Source: an uncultured Clostridia bacterium
GTDB lineage: Bacteria > Bacillota > Clostridia > UBA1381
Assembly (NCBI GenBank): GCA_934454745.1
Contig: CAKSGP010000069.1
Location: forward strand, 1 to 7,443
Reading direction: 5' to 3'
DNA: 7,443 nt
The notes beneath the pieces were generated by a model that did not search any database, was not told the DNA's origin, and saw nothing but the letters and a program-made list of their open reading frames with translations. This document shows positions 6,116 through 7,443 of the stretch, piece after piece. Every line of letters begins with the position of its first letter. The stretch's first letter is position 1. The position numbers were made by a program, and so were the translations under genes.

Positions 6116-6121
6116 TTTAAA

Positions 6122-7339
6122 ATGAAATATAACAACATTGAATTTGATACTTACTTTAAGAACTATCCTGATAAGGACGGCTTTTTCGGAAAATACGGCG
6201 GTTCATATATTACAGAGGATTTACAAAAGGCTATGGACGAAATAACCGAGGCTTACTTTACTATCTGTAAATCAAGCAAATTTATCTCAGAGCTTCGCAG
6301 AATACGCAAGGAGTTCCAGGGCAGACCTACTCCCATTTCATACCTTGAAAGATTATCCACATCCCTTGGCAATGTTCAGCTGTATGTAAAAAGAGAGGAC
6401 TTAAACCATACAGGCGCTCATAAGCTTAACCACTGTATGGGCGAAGCGTTACTTGCAAAATATATGGGCAAGAAAAAAGTAATCGCAGAAACAGGTGCAG
6501 GACAGCACGGCGTGGCATTAGCAACAGCCGCAGCATATTTCGGTCTGGAATGTGATATTTATATGGGAAGTGTTGATATTCAAAAGCAGGCTCCCAACGT
6601 TGCAAGAATGAAAATCTTAGGTGCAAACGTGGTTGAGGTTACAGACGGTCTTGCAACACTTAAAGAGGCAGTTGACGCCGCATTTATGGCATACTGTAAG
6701 GAATACAAGGATTGTATTTACTGTATCGGTTCCGTTGTAGGACCGCACCCATTCCCCATGATGGTAAGAGATTTCCAGAGCGTAGTTGGTATTGAGGCAA
6801 GAGAGCAGTTTATGGAAATGACAGGGGAATTGCCTGATGCTGTTGTTGCATGTGTTGGCGGCGGCTCAAATGCTATGGGTATGTTCTCAGGATTCTTAAA
6901 TGACCCTGTTGATATTTACGGTGTTGAACCTTTGGGACGTGGTACAGCTTTGGGCGATCACGCCGCAAGCCTTACTTATGGAACAGAAGGCGTTATGCAC
7001 GGATTTAACAGTATTATGCTAAAGGACGAAAAAGGCGAGCCGGCTCCTGTATACTCCGTTGCAAGCGGTCTTGACTACCCATCATCGGGACCTGAACACG
7101 CATTCTTGCACGATTTGGGCAGGGTTAAGTATGACGTAGTATCAGATGATGAAACAATCGACGCATTCTACAAGCTATCCCGCCTTGAGGGTATTATCCC
7201 GGCTATTGAAAGCTCACACGCAGTAGCTTATGGTATGAAGCTTGCAAAAGAGATGAAAAAAGGCTCAATTCTTATTAATCTCTCAGGCAGAGGCGATAAG
7301 GATATGGATTATATTATTGAAAAATACGGTATTAGATAA
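6122..7339 (+). CDS. trpB: Tryptophan synthase beta chain (stand-alone)
   Basis: PLP enzyme that joins indole and L-serine to make L-tryptophan; normally it pairs with TrpA, which supplies indole through a tunnel. The 405-residue protein carries all core residues: PLP lysine K101 (HTGAHK), catalytic E123 (AETGAGQHG), phosphate-binding G246-G-G-S-N250, D318 (GLDYPS) and S388 followed by GRGDKD. Numbering runs about 14 ahead of the E. coli enzyme in the first two-thirds, reflecting a longer N-terminus (FGKYGGSYITEDL is preceded by about 25 residues). The length and the RPTP and KREDLNHTGAHK motifs indicate the common TrpB1 class, not the longer TrpB2. The sequence after the PLP lysine (LNHCMGEALL) differs from the usual INxxxGQALL. 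The gene has its own promoter and Trp T-box and is followed at once by a terminator, with no trpA or other trp gene adjacent. It may serve indole salvage or pair with a TrpA encoded elsewhere. Confidence 0.95.
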   Translation: MKYNNIEFDTYFKNYPDKDGFFGKYGGSYITEDLQKAMDEITEAYFTICKSSKFISELRRIRKEFQGRPTPISYLERLSTSLGNVQLYVKREDLNHTGAHKLNHCMGEALLAKYMGKKKVIAETGAGQHGVALATAAAYFGLECDIYMGSVDIQKQAPNVARMKILGANVVEVTDGLATLKEAVDAAFMAYCKEYKDCIYCIGSVVGPHPFPMMVRDFQSVVGIEAREQFMEMTGELPDAVVACVGGGSNAMGMFSGFLNDPVDIYGVEPLGRGTALGDHAASLTYGTEGVMHGFNSIMLKDEKGEPAPVYSVASGLDYPSSGPEHAFLHDLGRVKYDVVSDDETIDAFYKLSRLEGIIPAIESSHAVAYGMKLAKEMKKGSILINLSGRGDKDMDYIIEKYGIR

Positions 7340-7345
7340 ATTTGA

Positions 7346-7380
7346 GGCTGTTGCGTTAAGCAACAGCCATATTTTTATAT
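7346..7380 (+). terminator. Intrinsic terminator after trpB
   Basis: A perfect 9-bp hairpin, GGCTGTTGC (7346-7354) and GCAACAGCC (7360-7368), has a 5-base loop (GTTAA). It is followed by AT and then a T-rich run (7370-7380). It starts 6 bases after the trpB stop codon and closes the single-gene unit. Confidence 0.92.
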
Positions 7381-7443
7381 TGCTACTTGAACTTTACCTT
7401 CACAAAATCTTAAATAACCACATATTATATTTAGAAAATATTT
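7381..7443. other. AT-rich end of window, nothing recognised
   Basis: No ORF, Shine-Dalgarno, hairpin or promoter pair that I could support is visible on either strand in these 63 bases. Confidence 0.6.

Noticed and set aside
6107..6121. ATG 6107 as the trpB start
   Set aside because: This ATG overlaps the GGAGG site that serves ATG 6122, and it has no usable Shine-Dalgarno of its own.

Overview
The window looks like chromosomal DNA of an AT-rich Gram-positive anaerobe, most likely a Clostridia / gut Firmicutes lineage. The grounds are strong GGAGG-type Shine-Dalgarno sites, a T-box riboswitch, an oxygen-sensitive-looking polyferredoxin, a glutamate synthase split into separate polypeptides, and a glutamine synthetase gene next to an ANTAR antiterminator. 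All genes lie on the + strand. No mobile element, CRISPR array, tRNA or rRNA was seen.

Region 1 (1-5691) is a tightly packed nitrogen-assimilation operon. It enters the window at the last codons of an upstream gene, possibly the FMN subunit of glutamate synthase. It continues with a four-cluster [4Fe-4S] polyferredoxin (start reassigned to 80), an NAD(P)H/FAD oxidoreductase joined to it by an ATGA overlap, a stand-alone GXGXG beta-helix domain (GltB3-like), glutamine synthetase (glnA), an ANTAR RNA-binding antiterminator with a degenerate receiver domain, and lysA (diaminopimelate decarboxylase). Together the glt-like parts and glnA would form a GS-GOGAT cycle. In it the usual GltD electron-input subunit seems to be replaced by the polyferredoxin plus a rubredoxin-reductase-like flavoprotein. 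The ANTAR protein probably tunes the operon by antitermination at a leader that lies upstream of the window.

Region 2 (5692-6121) is a 430-base regulatory stretch. It has a near-consensus promoter (TTGACA, 17 bp, TACAAT), a complete T-box riboswitch with a tryptophan (UGG) specifier, and its terminator/antiterminator. After the terminator comes a previously unlisted 13-codon ORF with an excellent Shine-Dalgarno site and one Trp codon (MILLTKRWRNFYK), and then the trpB ribosome-binding site. A T-box followed by a Trp-containing leader peptide recalls the two-tier tryptophan sensing of the Bacillus subtilis anti-TRAP operon.

Region 3 (6122-7443) holds trpB, closed by a strong intrinsic terminator with no trpA behind it. 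trpB is therefore a single-gene, tryptophan-regulated unit. The last 75 bases contain nothing recognisable.

The points most worth checking are the T-box plus leader peptide, the orphan trpB, the non-canonical glutamine synthetase (Lys at the usual flap Glu, short C-terminus), the phosphorylation-incompetent ANTAR regulator, and the unusual electron-input module of the split glutamate synthase.
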